Shown piece after piece: positions 55,716-64,000 of a stretch of DNA of 64,000 bases. Each line of letters begins with the position of its first letter. The stretch's first letter is position 1. The DNA is from Pseudomonas sp. G.S.17 (GTDB taxonomy: Bacteria; Pseudomonadota; Gammaproteobacteria; Pseudomonadales; Pseudomonadaceae). The position numbers were made by a program, and so were the translations under genes. The DNA lies in assembly GCF_038096165.1 (NCBI RefSeq), contig NZ_CP151076.1:2725501-2789500 (forward strand). Reading direction: 5' to 3'. The notes under the pieces are model-generated. The model saw nothing but the letters and a program-made list of their open reading frames with translations. It was not told the DNA's origin and did not search any database.

Positions 55716-55859
55716 TCAGGCGCGCCAGTGGCTATACCAATACCCAAAATAAAAGCTGTTCGGGAGATCAATGCCGTTCAAGCCGCTGCACGCGATGAAG
55801 CACACGGCCGAGCGATCTACGCTGGCAGAGTGGTGCATCGATGAGGTTGGCTGGGACAT
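55716..55859 (-). CDS. Aromatic amino-acid leader peptide of the aroG attenuator
   Basis: This is a 47-codon ORF too short for usual gene calling. ATG at 55859 follows GGAG at a good distance, and TGA lies at 55716. The last residues read SFYFGYWYSHWRA: two Phe, three Tyr and two Trp within ten codons, immediately before the stop and followed by two hairpins, the second a T-tailed terminator. This is the architecture of classical ribosome-mediated attenuation as in trp and phe operons. A ribosome stalled for lack of charged Phe, Tyr or Trp tRNA would let transcription continue into aroG. Confidence 0.8.
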   Translation of the reverse strand: MSQPTSSMHHSASVDRSAVCFIACSGLNGIDLPNSFYFGYWYSHWRA

Positions 55860-56006
55860 GGAGCATCTCCGTTAAGGTGCTGCGAGCTTACTGCAGCCTG
55901 CGGTGTGGATTCAATCAGAAAATCCAATCGCGTCCAGAAGCGCTATCTATTCAATAGCTCCGGACTTCCAGGCATCGCCGCCGCATGACCGTATGACAAT
56001 TTGCAG

Positions 56007-56240
56007 TCAGTCAGCCATTTGCTGAGGCTGCGCCTCGACAGCCGTGGGGATACTGCCGATCTTCATGCCGAGCAATACCGCGACTTTGTGGGCTTCCCCA
56101 CGTCGGCCTTTCTTGCGTCCCGCCAGCACTTGGTAGGTGGTCGCAGGGTCGATGCTGTTCTCGCGCGCAAACTCTTGAACAGATTTACCTTGTTGCTCTA
56201 GCCAGGCCTTGGCTTGTGCAGCGGTACGTATTCCGGGCAT
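56007..56240 (-). CDS. Phage-type DNA-binding regulator (Cro-like)
   Basis: This is a 77-residue protein with a single helix-turn-helix (VQEFARENSIDPATTYQVLAGR) followed by RRGEAHKVAVLLGMK. It resembles small DNA-binding proteins found in Pseudomonas prophages. It is divergent from an XRE repressor gene 81 bases away; the gap holds two direct GTTCAAA repeats (56242, 56252) that might be operators. A Cro/CI-like switch with no other phage gene nearby suggests a prophage remnant or a domesticated switch. Confidence 0.75.
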   Translation of the reverse strand: MPGIRTAAQAKAWLEQQGKSVQEFARENSIDPATTYQVLAGRKKGRRGEAHKVAVLLGMKIGSIPTAVEAQPQQMAD

Positions 56241-56321
56241 AGTTCAAAACCGTTCAAATCAGTTTAATTTATCTAGATTCTACCATTCGTAAGGATGGGG
56301 TCAACAGGATTATGCATTCAA

Positions 56322-56690
56322 ATGAGTGGAATTGGTTACCGACTTAGAAAAGAAAGAGAACGACTGGGGCTTTCTCAGCGTGCCTTCGGAGAAATCGGTG
56401 GTGTCGAAGCGAACGCTCAAGGCAAATACGAAAGCGGCGATCGCGCTCCCAAGGCGGATTACCTCGCAGCAGTCGCGGCCAAAGGCGTTGATGTGCTTTA
56501 CGTCCTGACTGGCACGCCGACACCCATCCCTGTCGATAATTTGAGCAATGCCGAGGAGAAGGTATTAGGGAGTTACAGATCACTACTCAAGGAAGATCAG
56601 GATGCCATTCGACGTCTGACCACGACCATGGCCGAGCTGTCGGCTTCCTATGCAATTCATGGCAAGCCCGGAAATCGCGACGGCAATTGA
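56322..56690 (+). CDS. XRE-family repressor (CI-like, short)
   Basis: This is a 122-residue protein started at ATG 56322 (MSGIGYRLRKERERLG); the open frame starts 9 codons earlier. It has an N-terminal XRE helix-turn-helix (LSQRAFGEIGGVEANAQGKY) and a short C-terminal helical region, without the LexA-like S24 peptidase domain of full CI repressors, so it should not respond to RecA by self-cleavage. It reads divergently from the Cro-like gene and is followed by a terminator before gacA. Confidence 0.8.
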   Translation: MSGIGYRLRKERERLGLSQRAFGEIGGVEANAQGKYESGDRAPKADYLAAVAAKGVDVLYVLTGTPTPIPVDNLSNAEEKVLGSYRSLLKEDQDAIRRLTTTMAELSASYAIHGKPGNRDGN

Positions 56691-56784
56691 GCCTTTCCCC
56701 GTGATTACGGGGTGAAGCAGGGGAATCAAGTCGTTCAACCGTATAAGTAGCAAAAAGCTATATCTGCTGTTACCACCTCTATAT

Positions 56785-56826
56785 GAGTCAGACCTCGCTT
56801 TAAGCTAGGTCTGACTCCCTGTTTTT
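56785..56826 (+). terminator. Terminator upstream of gacA
   Basis: A perfect 11-bp stem (GAGTCAGACCT at 56785-56795 with AGGTCTGACTC at 56807-56817, 11-nt loop) is followed by CCTGTTTTTG. It ends the XRE gene and separates it from gacA, whose start codon is 56 bases downstream. Confidence 0.85.
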
Positions 56827-56872
56827 GCTATGGTGACGAGCATTCGTCATGACCGTTTCGCGAGGTGTCTGC

Positions 56873-57517
56873 TTGATTAAGGTGCTAGTTGTCGATGACC
56901 ATGATCTTGTTCGGACAGGCATCACACGCATGCTGGCCGATATAGATGGTCTGGAGGTCGTCGGTCAGGCTGACTCCGGAGAGGAGTCGCTGAAGAAGGC
57001 GCGTGAGCTCAAACCCGATGTGGTTCTGATGGACGTCAAGATGCCTGGCATCGGCGGTCTTGAGGCAACTCGCAAAATGCTGCGCAGCCATCCGGAAATA
57101 AAAGTCGTCGCAGTGACCGTTTGTGAGGACGATCCATTCCCTACGCGTTTGCTGCAAGCCGGTGCCGCCGGTTACATGACCAAAGGCGCCGGACTGGCCG
57201 AAATGGTCCAGGCCATTCGTCTGGTATTTGCCGGCCAGCGCTATATCAGCCCGCAGATAGCCCAGCAGTTGGCGATCAAGTCATTCCAGCCGCAAGTGAA
57301 CAATTCTCCGTTCGATTTGCTCTCCGAGCGTGAAATACAGATTGCCTTGATGATCGTGGGCTGTCAGAAAGTCCAGGTGATCTCCGACAAACTGTGTCTG
57401 TCACCCAAAACCGTTAATACCTACCGTTACCGTATCTTTGAGAAGCTTTCGATCAGCAGCGATGTTGAGTTGGCTTTATTGGCAGTACGTCACGGCATGG
57501 TCGATGCCAGCGCCTGA
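56873..57517 (+). CDS. gacA: Response regulator GacA (UvrY family)
   Basis: This is the response regulator of the GacS/GacA two-component system, which drives small RNAs that titrate RsmA/CsrA and so controls secondary metabolism, biofilm and virulence. The 214-residue protein starts with TTG at 56873, preceded by GAGGTG; this rare start is usual for Pseudomonas gacA. The receiver domain has D8-D9, the phosphorylation site D54 in VLMDVKMPG, Thr in AVTVCEDD and Lys in GYMTKGAG. A LuxR-type HTH follows ([31 protein letters not shown]). uvrC begins one base after its stop, the conserved gacA-uvrC arrangement. Confidence 0.97.
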   Translation: MIKVLVVDDHDLVRTGITRMLADIDGLEVVGQADSGEESLKKARELKPDVVLMDVKMPGIGGLEATRKMLRSHPEIKVVAVTVCEDDPFPTRLLQAGAAGYMTKGAGLAEMVQAIRLVFAGQRYISPQIAQQLAIKSFQPQVNNSPFDLLSEREIQIALMIVGCQKVQVISDKLCLSPKTVNTYRYRIFEKLSISSDVELALLAVRHGMVDASA

Positions 57518-57518
57518 A

Positions 57519-59342
57519 ATGAATCAACCGTTCGATCCCAGTGCTTTTCTTTCTACCTGCAGCGGCCGTCCTGGCGTGTATCGCATGTTCGATGCCGAGG
57601 CACGTCTGCTTTATGTGGGCAAGGCCAAGAATCTTAAAAACCGCCTCGCCAGTTATTTCCGCAAAACCGGCCATGCACCCAAGACCAGCGCGCTCGTTGC
57701 TCGTATCGCCCAGATCGAGACAACGATTACCGCCAATGAAACCGAAGCGTTGCTGCTTGAGCAGACACTCATCAAAGAGTGGCGACCGCCCTACAACATC
57801 CTGCTGCGCGATGACAAATCCTATCCCTACGTGTACTTGTCGGACGGCGACTTTCCCCGCCTGAGCATTCACCGGGGCGCGAAAAAACCCAAAGGCCGCT
57901 ATTTCGGTCCGTACCCCAGCGCAGGGGCCGTTCGCGAAAGCCTGAGCTTGATGCAGAAGACGTTTCTGGTCCGCCAGTGCGAAGACAGTTTCTACAAGAA
58001 CCGCACACGGCCCTGCCTGCAATACCAGATCAAGCGCTGCAAGGGGCCATGTGTCGGTCTTGTTGAGCCGCAGGTCTACGCCGAGGATGTTCGTCACTCG
58101 GTGATGTTTCTCGAAGGTCGCAGTAACACGCTGACCGACGAGCTGAACGCCTTGATGGAAAAGGCCGCCATGAGCCTGGACTTTGAGCGGGCAGCTGAAT
58201 TGCGCGATCAGATAGCGTTGCTGCGGCGTGTGCAGGATCAGCAAAGCATGGACGGCGGCACTGGCGATGTGGATGTAGTGGCTGCTTTCGTCAATCCCGG
58301 CGGCGCCTGTGTGCATCTGATCAGCGTGCGCGGTGGACGTGTTCTGGGCAGCAAGAATTTCTTTCCTCAAGTGGGTATCGAGGAGGAGGTGGGCGAGGTC
58401 ATGTCTGCGTTCCTTTCGCAATATTTCCTGGGCGGTGTGGATCGCGAGCTTCCCGGCGAAGTCATCGTCAATGTGCTTCACGATGATTTCCCGACACTGA
58501 TTGATGCGATCGAAGAGTCTCGTGGTCGCGAACTGATCATCAGCCATCGTGTTCGCGGTACGCGCGCGCGCTGGCAGCAGATGGCTGTTACCAACGCAGA
58601 ACAGGCCTTGTCGGCACGGCTTGCCAACCGCCAGCATGTCGCGGCCCGCTTCGACGCATTGGCGAAGGTGTTGAAGCTCGACGAGCCGCCGCTGCGCCTT
58701 GAGTGCTACGACATCAGCCATTCAAGTGGCGAGGCAACCGTCGCATCGTGCGTGGTATTTGGTCCTGAAGGGCCGATCAAGTCAGATTATCGACGCTACA
58801 ACATTGAAGGGATCACCGCTGGCGACGATTATGCCGCCATGCATCAGGCGCTGACCCGACGCTTCAGCAGACTCAAGGACGGCGAGGGCAAGTTGCCTGA
58901 CATCCTGCTGGTCGACGGCGGCAAAGGCCAGCTGTCCATGGCGCGGGACGTGCTCAACGAATTGGCGGTTCCTGACCTGATTCTTCTGGGCGTGGCCAAA
59001 GGTGCAACACGCAAAGCCGGTTTTGAAACCCTGTACCTCAACGACGCCGCGCACGAGTTCACCTTGCCGGGGGATTCGCCCGCATTGCATCTGATTCAGC
59101 AGATTCGGGATGAAGCCCACCGTTTTGCGATCACCGGACACCGCGCGCGACGTGGTAAAACCCGGCGTACGTCGACGCTTGAAGGCGTCGCCGGGGTTGG
59201 GCCTACGCGTCGTCGGGACCTGCTCAAACACTTCGGAGGGTTACAGGAATTGTCACGCGCAAGCATCGAAGAAATAGCCAAAGCGCCCGGAATCAGTAAA
59301 AAGCTCGCAGAGTCGATTTATGCAAACCTACACAGCGAGTAG
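57519..59342 (+). CDS. uvrC: UvrABC excision nuclease subunit UvrC
   Basis: UvrC makes both incisions in nucleotide excision repair. The 607-residue protein, started at ATG 57519 one base after gacA, shows the GIY-YIG nuclease ([20 protein letters not shown]), a Cys cluster ([15 protein letters not shown]), the UVR domain that binds UvrB ([20 protein letters not shown]), the RNase H-like nuclease ([28 protein letters not shown]) and C-terminal helix-hairpin-helix repeats ([16 protein letters not shown]). All parts are intact and the length is normal. It is co-transcribed with gacA and probably pgsA. Confidence 0.98.
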   Translation: MNQPFDPSAFLSTCSGRPGVYRMFDAEARLLYVGKAKNLKNRLASYFRKTGHAPKTSALVARIAQIETTITANETEALLLEQTLIKEWRPPYNILLRDDKSYPYVYLSDGDFPRLSIHRGAKKPKGRYFGPYPSAGAVRESLSLMQKTFLVRQCEDSFYKNRTRPCLQYQIKRCKGPCVGLVEPQVYAEDVRHSVMFLEGRSNTLTDELNALMEKAAMSLDFERAAELRDQIALLRRVQDQQSMDGGTGDVDVVAAFVNPGGACVHLISVRGGRVLGSKNFFPQVGIEEEVGEVMSAFLSQYFLGGVDRELPGEVIVNVLHDDFPTLIDAIEESRGRELIISHRVRGTRARWQQMAVTNAEQALSARLANRQHVAARFDALAKVLKLDEPPLRLECYDISHSSGEATVASCVVFGPEGPIKSDYRRYNIEGITAGDDYAAMHQALTRRFSRLKDGEGKLPDILLVDGGKGQLSMARDVLNELAVPDLILLGVAKGATRKAGFETLYLNDAAHEFTLPGDSPALHLIQQIRDEAHRFAITGHRARRGKTRRTSTLEGVAGVGPTRRRDLLKHFGGLQELSRASIEEIAKAPGISKKLAESIYANLHSE

Positions 59343-59374
59343 AATGCTCGCTCACCTCGTAGCCAGTTGTGCCG

Positions 59375-59935
59375 ATGAATATTCCTAATCTGATCACCGT
59401 TCTACGTGTCCTCCTGATTCCAATCTTCATCTTGTTGTTTTACATGCCTTACTACTGGAGCTACATGGCGGCCAGTTCCGTCTTCGCATTTGCGGCGGCA
59501 ACGGATTGGCTCGATGGATATCTGGCCCGGCGTCTTGAGCAAAGCACCCCGTTTGGTGCGTTTCTAGACCCCGTTGCCGATAAATTGATGGTCGCGGTTG
59601 CGCTGGTGTTGCTGGTTCAGGCACACGCCAATCTGTGGCTGACGCTGCCTGCTGCGGTGATTATCGGTCGCGAGATCGTGATCTCTGCGCTGCGCGAATG
59701 GATGGCCGAACTGGGGGCGAGAGCGCAGGTTGCGGTCTCCAACCTGGGTAAATGGAAAACCGCCGCGCAAATGGTGGCGCTGGTCATCCTCCTGGCCAAT
59801 CCACCGGCATTTACCTTTTGGGTGATCGTGGGCTACGTTCTGCTGTTACTGGCAGCCGGTCTGACGTTGTGGTCGATGGTGCAATACATGAGAGCGGCTT
59901 GGCCTCATCTGAAAACCACCACAGAAAAAAAATAA
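59375..59935 (+). CDS. pgsA: Phosphatidylglycerophosphate synthase PgsA
   Basis: This is an inner-membrane CDP-alcohol phosphatidyltransferase that makes phosphatidylglycerophosphate, the precursor of phosphatidylglycerol. The 186-residue protein starts at ATG 59375 ([16 protein letters not shown]) and has the complete catalytic motif [20 protein letters not shown] followed by LDPVADK, with the four required aspartates. It has about five further helices. It follows uvrC by 32 bases and precedes tRNA-Gly, the standard Pseudomonas order. Confidence 0.96.
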   Translation: MNIPNLITVLRVLLIPIFILLFYMPYYWSYMAASSVFAFAAATDWLDGYLARRLEQSTPFGAFLDPVADKLMVAVALVLLVQAHANLWLTLPAAVIIGREIVISALREWMAELGARAQVAVSNLGKWKTAAQMVALVILLANPPAFTFWVIVGYVLLLLAAGLTLWSMVQYMRAAWPHLKTTTEKK

Positions 59936-59951
59936 GTTTTGAATCAAAGGG

Positions 59952-59979
59952 TTGACGCGGCTATTTGAATCTATAGAAT
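59952..59979 (+). promoter_or_regulatory. Promoter of tRNA-Gly
   Basis: TTGACG (59952-59957) and TAGAAT (59974-59979) are separated by 16 bases and lie 17 bases before the tRNA, matching the sigma-70 consensus well. Confidence 0.75.
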
Positions 59980-59996
59980 GGCCCCGTCACCAAGAT

Positions 59997-60072
<76 letters not shown>

Positions 60073-60323
60073 AATATTGCGCTGCAGAGTTCCACTGAAT
60101 TCTGTAAGCGATTGAAATCAGGACCTTCGGGTCCTTTTTTCGTTCCGGCGGGAACCACTGAGATCCAGCTGTTGGCGCTGATATCGAATTTACCCAGTTG
60201 CCGAGATGTCACTGACCCAGTCTGATTCCTCACAATCCGTTGCCTGTCCAGGGTTTGTGCTGATTGGGAGGTGGGTCGGTCTAGCGTCGGCAGGTGGTTC
60301 AATTCGGCATCGGCGTCAACAGG
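60073..60323. other. Non-coding segment after tRNA-Gly, with a terminator
   Basis: A perfect short hairpin GGACC-TTCG-GGTCC (60121-60134) with six T at 60135-60140 terminates tRNA-Gly transcription. The remaining 180 bases hold no supported gene. This is where a tRNA-Cys would be expected in related genomes, and I see no trace of one. Confidence 0.75.
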
Positions 60324-61059
60324 TCAGGCTGTCATCTCCCGATTCATGGCAACAATGTCCTCGTGTGTAAAATTGCCATCTGGAGCCATGAATATGCCCA
60401 GAAGTGCGTCCCGATTTTGAGGCGCCCTTATTTTGTCTGCCGCACACAATGCGGATTTCAACTCTGGCAATTTCAGTTCGGTGCAGTAGGCCGGTGTGCC
60501 TGGTTGCTGACGCCATGAGTTTTCGAGGCTTCCTGCGGCAAGCGCGGTAAAGCCGGTATCCTCTACAAGATCCTGCACGATTGCCTCAGCATTGATGTCA
60601 CCGCCAGCCACAGGTATGGCTATGCGTGAGGAAGACCCGACTGGTTGGCCATGGTCGGCAAGAGTCGTTGCGAGGACGGCATTCCATGCCTTGATGAGCG
60701 GGCGGCCGATCTGCTCGCTTACCCAAACGCTCTCAGGTTTACCGTCGTCAACTTCTTTGATTGCCCCGTCGCGGCCCGGATAGTAATTGGAGGTGTCAAT
60801 GACGACGGTTTTCTCCGGAATATTTCTCAAGGCCTGCTTGAGATCCGGGTAGTTTGCGAAGGGGATCGAGAGGATCACAACGTCTACCTCCGACACAGCG
60901 CCTTCTTTGGTCACCGCCTGTACACCGATCTCATTGGCAAGGTTCTGAATACTCTGAGGACCTTTTCGAGTTGGCCAGTTTGATTTCATGGCCGCACGCA
61001 GCGAGCTTACGGGCAAGTGTCGCCCCAATGTTGCCTGCGCCGATAATTCCGATTTTCAT
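60324..61059 (-). pseudogene. NADP oxidoreductase (F420-dependent-type coenzyme-binding), frameshifted
   Basis: The gene encodes a Rossmann-fold NADPH-binding reductase of about 244 residues. An ATG at 61059 opens MKIGIIGAGNIGATLARKL, the classical nucleotide-binding start, and runs to LANSK. The frame then breaks in an AAAA run (TTTT at 60963-60966 on the plus strand). Removing one A joins it to KGPQSIQNLANEIG and the rest of the protein (VVILSIPFANYPDL, VVIDTSNYYPGRDG), which ends normally at 60324. The longest open frame alone lacks the cofactor site. It is either a recent pseudogene or a single-base error in the assembly. Confidence 0.85.
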
Positions 61060-61079
61060 TTCAATAACACCCTCGCCTA

Positions 61080-61330
61080 CAAACGACAATCAAGCTATTG
61101 CCGGGCTTAAAAAAGGCGCCTATCAGTCGATGTCACTTTTGAGGGCAAATGAAAAGGCCGGAACGATTCGTAGCGGGGTTACTAACGATGACTTTTTTCT
61201 AGCCATCGCCGGAATATGGCAAATGGATGCCCAGAGCGAATGGCGCTCGCGTCTCGCCAGGTTGATGAATCTGGTGATGGATGGTTTGTGCGCAGGCAGC
61301 CCCGAAAGCCTGAAGAAAAATAGCGCGTAG
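61080..61330 (+). pseudogene. TetR-family regulator, C-terminal remnant
   Basis: About 80 codons resembling a TetR ligand-binding C-terminus are present (SLLRANEKAGTIRSGVTNDD, QSEWRSRLARLMNLVMDGLC). The N-terminal helix-turn-helix is missing: upstream the frame runs straight into the divergent reductase start. TetR genes often sit divergently next to such NADP reductases and control them, so this looks like a regulator truncated by deletion. It should not bind DNA. Confidence 0.7.
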
Positions 61331-61443
61331 CATTGGCCTGAAGTGGCTAGTCCTGAAATAGGTTTACACCTGTTTCAGTCTCAAATCGCCTCATTGAGGA
61401 CGCGTCCTCTCCCGCAATGACGGGACAAAGATCATTTCTCCAG

Positions 61444-61466
61444 AAAAAAACGGCCATTAAGGCCGT
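61444..61466 (-). terminator. Terminator of the membrane-protein gene
   Basis: ACGGCC (61450-61455) pairs with GGCCGT (61461-61466) around a 5-nt loop, and seven T follow on the minus strand. It ends the leftward gene whose stop is at 61523. Confidence 0.85.
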
Positions 61467-61522
61467 CAAGTGGGATGAGCGGTTTCGTTCGGGCAGTTAA
61501 TATCCAGGTGGGTCATTGTTTG

Positions 61523-62233
61523 TTAAGTTGGAGGGCTGGATGAAGGCGTTTTTCTTGCCGCCGCCGCAGAGTTTAACCAGAGTAGAATTGCTCCGATAGA
61601 TGCGGCTACTATCAGTGTAAGCCACATGATCACCAATAGAGTTAATGTGACGCTGTTATTTAATTCACGAAAAAGGCCGAAGGCAAAAGCTGTATACCAG
61701 GACACGCCCGAAATTGCACCCGATGCGAGAAATAACGCAGCTCTTCTGCGGGAAACTCCGAAGAGTAGGGGGCGACTCAAGTCGCGTAATGCTTCAGGCA
61801 ACACAAACGCGTGGATGATTATTCCGTTGATGGTCAGGACAATCACCACAATTACCTTCGCCCAGAGTTTAGGGTTTTCAAACTTTTCCGGCGACTCCAT
61901 CGCGTAAAGGGCAAGAAAACCAAGGCCAGAAAGCCAAAGGAGGCATAGTCCGATAGTGACGGCCTCGCTGATGAAGTGAAAGATGCGTCCGATTTCAACC
62001 GGGAGGCTGCCCTTGCGCATCCAACGCAAAATCCATAGGTCTAGCATCGTCGCTCCACCTAGACCAAAGCACATGCCGAGCAAATGTAAACCTACAAGGA
62101 GTGTCAGAACCTTCAGCTGTGGAAGTGGATCAGGCAATGGAACGCTGAGCGTAAGTGTGTCCGCCAGTAAGTGACTGCTGCTGGAGAGCGCAAGTAAGCC
62201 GCCGACAATCATGAGAGACGTTCGTGTTTTCAT
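61523..62233 (-). CDS. Predicted inner-membrane protein of unknown function
   Basis: This is a 236-residue integral membrane protein. An N-terminal hydrophobic segment that may be a signal peptide (ending HLLADT) is followed by about five helices (near 40-63, 85-110, 125-148, 165-190 and 195-222). Conserved-looking polar residues within helices (LHLLGMCFGLGGATMLDLW, His of RIFHFISEA, His of IIIHAFVLP) could bind heme or metal, but no family is recognised. Codon use is less GC-rich than in the core genes to the left. It has its own terminator. Confidence 0.75.
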   Translation of the reverse strand: MKTRTSLMIVGGLLALSSSSHLLADTLTLSVPLPDPLPQLKVLTLLVGLHLLGMCFGLGGATMLDLWILRWMRKGSLPVEIGRIFHFISEAVTIGLCLLWLSGLGFLALYAMESPEKFENPKLWAKVIVVIVLTINGIIIHAFVLPEALRDLSRPLLFGVSRRRAALFLASGAISGVSWYTAFAFGLFRELNNSVTLTLLVIMWLTLIVAASIGAILLWLNSAAAARKTPSSSPPT

Positions 62234-62498
62234 TTATTACAATCTCAGGCTAGCGTTCTTATTTGAACGCGTGCGCAGTTTGTTTGCTGGAGAATAATGT
62301 CCTTGTATTCTCAACGTTATGGATACAAGTGATTGCCTTGAAAGGAAGTTAAAGCTTGCTCCGGCAAGATTCTAATAAAGTAGGCGGCTATCTGCGTCAT
62401 TGCTGCTAACAGGATGATAAGTTTGAAACCAGCCACCGGATAAGTGAGCTTGGCGACGACAGCTTCACATCAGCAGCCAGCACGGCCGTGGACACTAC
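62234..62498. other. Intergenic gap in the accessory segment
   Basis: About 265 bases separate the membrane-protein gene from the end of the aldo/keto reductase gene, both leftward. Base composition is lower in GC than in core DNA. I see no supported gene, terminator or operator. Confidence 0.4.
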
Positions 62499-63683
62499 TC
62501 AGGAAGGAACTGGTGCTTGAGCATCAATCAAATTCTGACTCTTTAGCTCCTCCCAGAACCCTGCCGGAATGCCAACTTTCATAGCTTGTACATTGGAAAC
62601 TATCTGCCCTGTCGAACGTGCCCCCGAAATGATCGCGGACACTTGCGGATGTGCCGCTGCGAACTGCAAGGCGGCAGTATGGATGTCGATGCCATACCGG
62701 CTGGCAATCGCCATGATTTGCCCGCGCTTTTCTACCGCACCGGCAGGTAGATCCAGGCTGAAGTTATATCGGCTGCGACCTCCCAGAAATCCATCATTGA
62801 GCGGTGTTCCAACCATGACGCTGGTACCTTTTCTTCTTAACGCCGGAAACGTGCTGCGCAGCGCATCGCCGTGGTCAAGGAGGGAATATTGGCAGGCAAG
62901 CAACACGACGTCGGGGGTCGGGTCATCACTGCTCAATGCGTGAACCACGGCATTCGGCGTATTGACTCCGAAGCCCCATGCCTTGATGAGTCCCTCATCA
63001 CGCATCTTTTCAAACTCAACCATTGCCCCGGTGCGCGCAATTCGATACGCCGCTTCCCATCCGCCTTCCAGTTCGGTGTTATCTGGCGAGATGTCATGGA
63101 TAAAAGCGATATCGATACGCGGTAGCCCCAGTCGCTGCAAGCTGTCTTCCACGGAACGACGCGCGCCTGCGGCGGTGTAGTCATACCGGTAATTGAAGGG
63201 CGCTGGTGACTTCCAGATGGCATGGTCCGCGCGCGGGCCCCCAGCGGCAGTCAATACCCGGCCCACCTTGGTGGAGACCACATAGTCATCTGGATCCTTG
63301 CCCCGCAGAAAGCGGCCTAGACGATATTCACTCAAGCCAAATCCGTAGAACGGCGACGTGTCGTAAAGCCTTACACCTGATCCCCACGCAGCCTGCAGAA
63401 CCATAGCCGCCTGCTCGTCGCTGATCGGAGCAAAGATATTGCCGATCTGCGTCCCGCCCATACCAAAGCGTTGAGGCGTCATGTATCTCATGGTATGCGA
63501 GGGCAAATTGAGGGGCAGGTCTGCGCGCACTAGCCGACCCTCAGTGCGCATCACGCTCCCGCGCTCTGTCAGCGAAGAGGACGCTGGGGCGTCCGCTGCC
63601 GAACGTGCGACACTCGATGCTGGCAGCCAGGCGGCCGCAACAGCACCAGCCGCCGAATAGGCAAGAAAATTTCGTCTGTCCAT
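62499..63683 (-). CDS. Aldo/keto reductase with Tat signal peptide
   Basis: This is a 394-residue NADP-dependent oxidoreductase of the aldo/keto reductase superfamily, nearest in style to D-threo-aldose/pyridoxal 4-dehydrogenases. I start it at ATG 63683, with GAGGAAAG upstream; the frame continues 49 codons further without support. The N-terminus (MDRRNFLAYSAAGAVAAAW) is a twin-arginine signal with cleavage near SVARSAA, so the folded enzyme should be exported with its cofactor. The catalytic tetrad is visible: Asp and Tyr in LYDTSPFYGFG, Lys in VSTKVG and His in AFIHDIS. The substrate is unknown. It is divergent from a partial gene at the right edge. Confidence 0.88.
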   Translation of the reverse strand: MDRRNFLAYSAAGAVAAAWLPASSVARSAADAPASSSLTERGSVMRTEGRLVRADLPLNLPSHTMRYMTPQRFGMGGTQIGNIFAPISDEQAAMVLQAAWGSGVRLYDTSPFYGFGLSEYRLGRFLRGKDPDDYVVSTKVGRVLTAAGGPRADHAIWKSPAPFNYRYDYTAAGARRSVEDSLQRLGLPRIDIAFIHDISPDNTELEGGWEAAYRIARTGAMVEFEKMRDEGLIKAWGFGVNTPNAVVHALSSDDPTPDVVLLACQYSLLDHGDALRSTFPALRRKGTSVMVGTPLNDGFLGGRSRYNFSLDLPAGAVEKRGQIMAIASRYGIDIHTAALQFAAAHPQVSAIISGARSTGQIVSNVQAMKVGIPAGFWEELKSQNLIDAQAPVPS

Positions 63684-63870
63684 CCCACTTTCCTCTCGCG
63701 ACTCAGGTTTCACGGGCTCATCGAAGCCAGTATTCGTACTACAAATTAGAGCAACCAGGCTTAGCCAAGTGACCCTGATTCGCCGTATTTTGTGCACAAT
63801 CCTGCCGATACGCTTGTGCGAGACACACATTCTCAGCAGACTCGAATATTCCGTTAACAGGATGCATGTG

Positions 63871-64000
63871 ATGACGAGCGCTTCCCTCTCGCAGTTCGGT
63901 TTCAGCCATATGCAATCCCTTAGCGTGCGCGAGCCCGTTCAGCCCAACGAGCGCCTCCAGGCACTCAGACGGCTTGTCGAAAAAGTCACTCTGCAGATTG
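63871..64000 (+). CDS. N-terminal part of an unidentified protein (partial)
   Basis: An open frame starts at ATG 63871, 8 bases after AGGA, and runs off the right edge after 43 codons (MTSASLSQFGFSHMQSLSVR onward); a second ATG lies 3 codons upstream. It is divergent from the aldo/keto reductase, an arrangement typical for a regulator, but no DNA-binding motif is visible in the part present, so no function is assigned. Confidence 0.5.
   Translation, partial: MTSASLSQFGFSHMQSLSVREPVQPNERLQALRRLVEKVTLQI

Noticed and set aside
60073-60323. Additional tRNA genes after tRNA-Gly
   Set aside because: No cloverleaf or CCA-ending gene could be found in this stretch; the first structure is a terminator.

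Overview
The window looks like chromosomal DNA of a Pseudomonas species, most likely from the fluorescens/syringae side of the genus. Diagnostic loci are the four-gene muxABC-opmB efflux operon, the gacA-uvrC-pgsA-tRNA-Gly string, the hbcR-gntP-bdhA hydroxybutyrate locus, and a glgE / treS-maltokinase / glgB cluster. Codon use is GC-rich and fairly even until about 60 kb, where accessory DNA begins. Species was not determined.

Layout. 1-9.3 kb: end of an unidentified gene, a terminator, then an RND multidrug pump operon (adaptor, two inner-membrane pump subunits, outer-membrane channel). 9.5-15.4 kb: an MHYT-GGDEF-EAL cyclic-di-GMP protein, a YgfF-like short-chain dehydrogenase, a MocR-type regulator and ccoG. 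15.5-24.2 kb: two small Pseudomonas proteins and the GlgE alpha-glucan pathway (trehalose to maltose to maltose-1-phosphate to branched glucan). 24.2-32.2 kb: an autotransporter, a YbhP-like phosphodiesterase, an MFS transporter, a periplasmic lactonase-like propeller and the ABC-F ATPase YbiT. 32.4-35.4 kb: a higBA locus with a frameshifted toxin gene, and several small proteins.

35.7-42.3 kb is one long co-directional unit: polar amino-acid ABC transporter (four genes), RidA, an IclR regulator, a D-serine-dehydratase-like PLP enzyme and a KDG-type sugar kinase, preceded by a perfect 20-bp palindrome. I infer that it imports and dehydrates a D-configured hydroxy-amino acid, D-glucosaminate being the best guess, and passes the product into the Entner-Doudoroff route. 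42.3-53.4 kb: a parvulin, a stand-alone PilU-type ATPase, the 3-hydroxybutyrate genes with their sigma-54 activator and a candidate -24/-12 promoter, and the yejABEF peptide importer.

53.8-59.9 kb: a second parvulin, aroG (DAHP synthase), two divergent phage-type regulators, gacA, uvrC and pgsA. The aroG leader is the most striking regulatory region. It holds an unlisted 47-codon ORF ending in a run of Phe/Tyr/Trp codons, then a hairpin and a strong terminator, then a second aromatic-rich 50-codon ORF directly before aroG. This has the architecture of ribosome-mediated attenuation. From 60 kb, after tRNA-Gly, the DNA carries a frameshifted NADP-oxidoreductase-like gene, a TetR remnant, a membrane protein, a Tat-exported aldo/keto reductase and the start of a divergent gene. 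This suggests an accessory segment bordering the tRNA.
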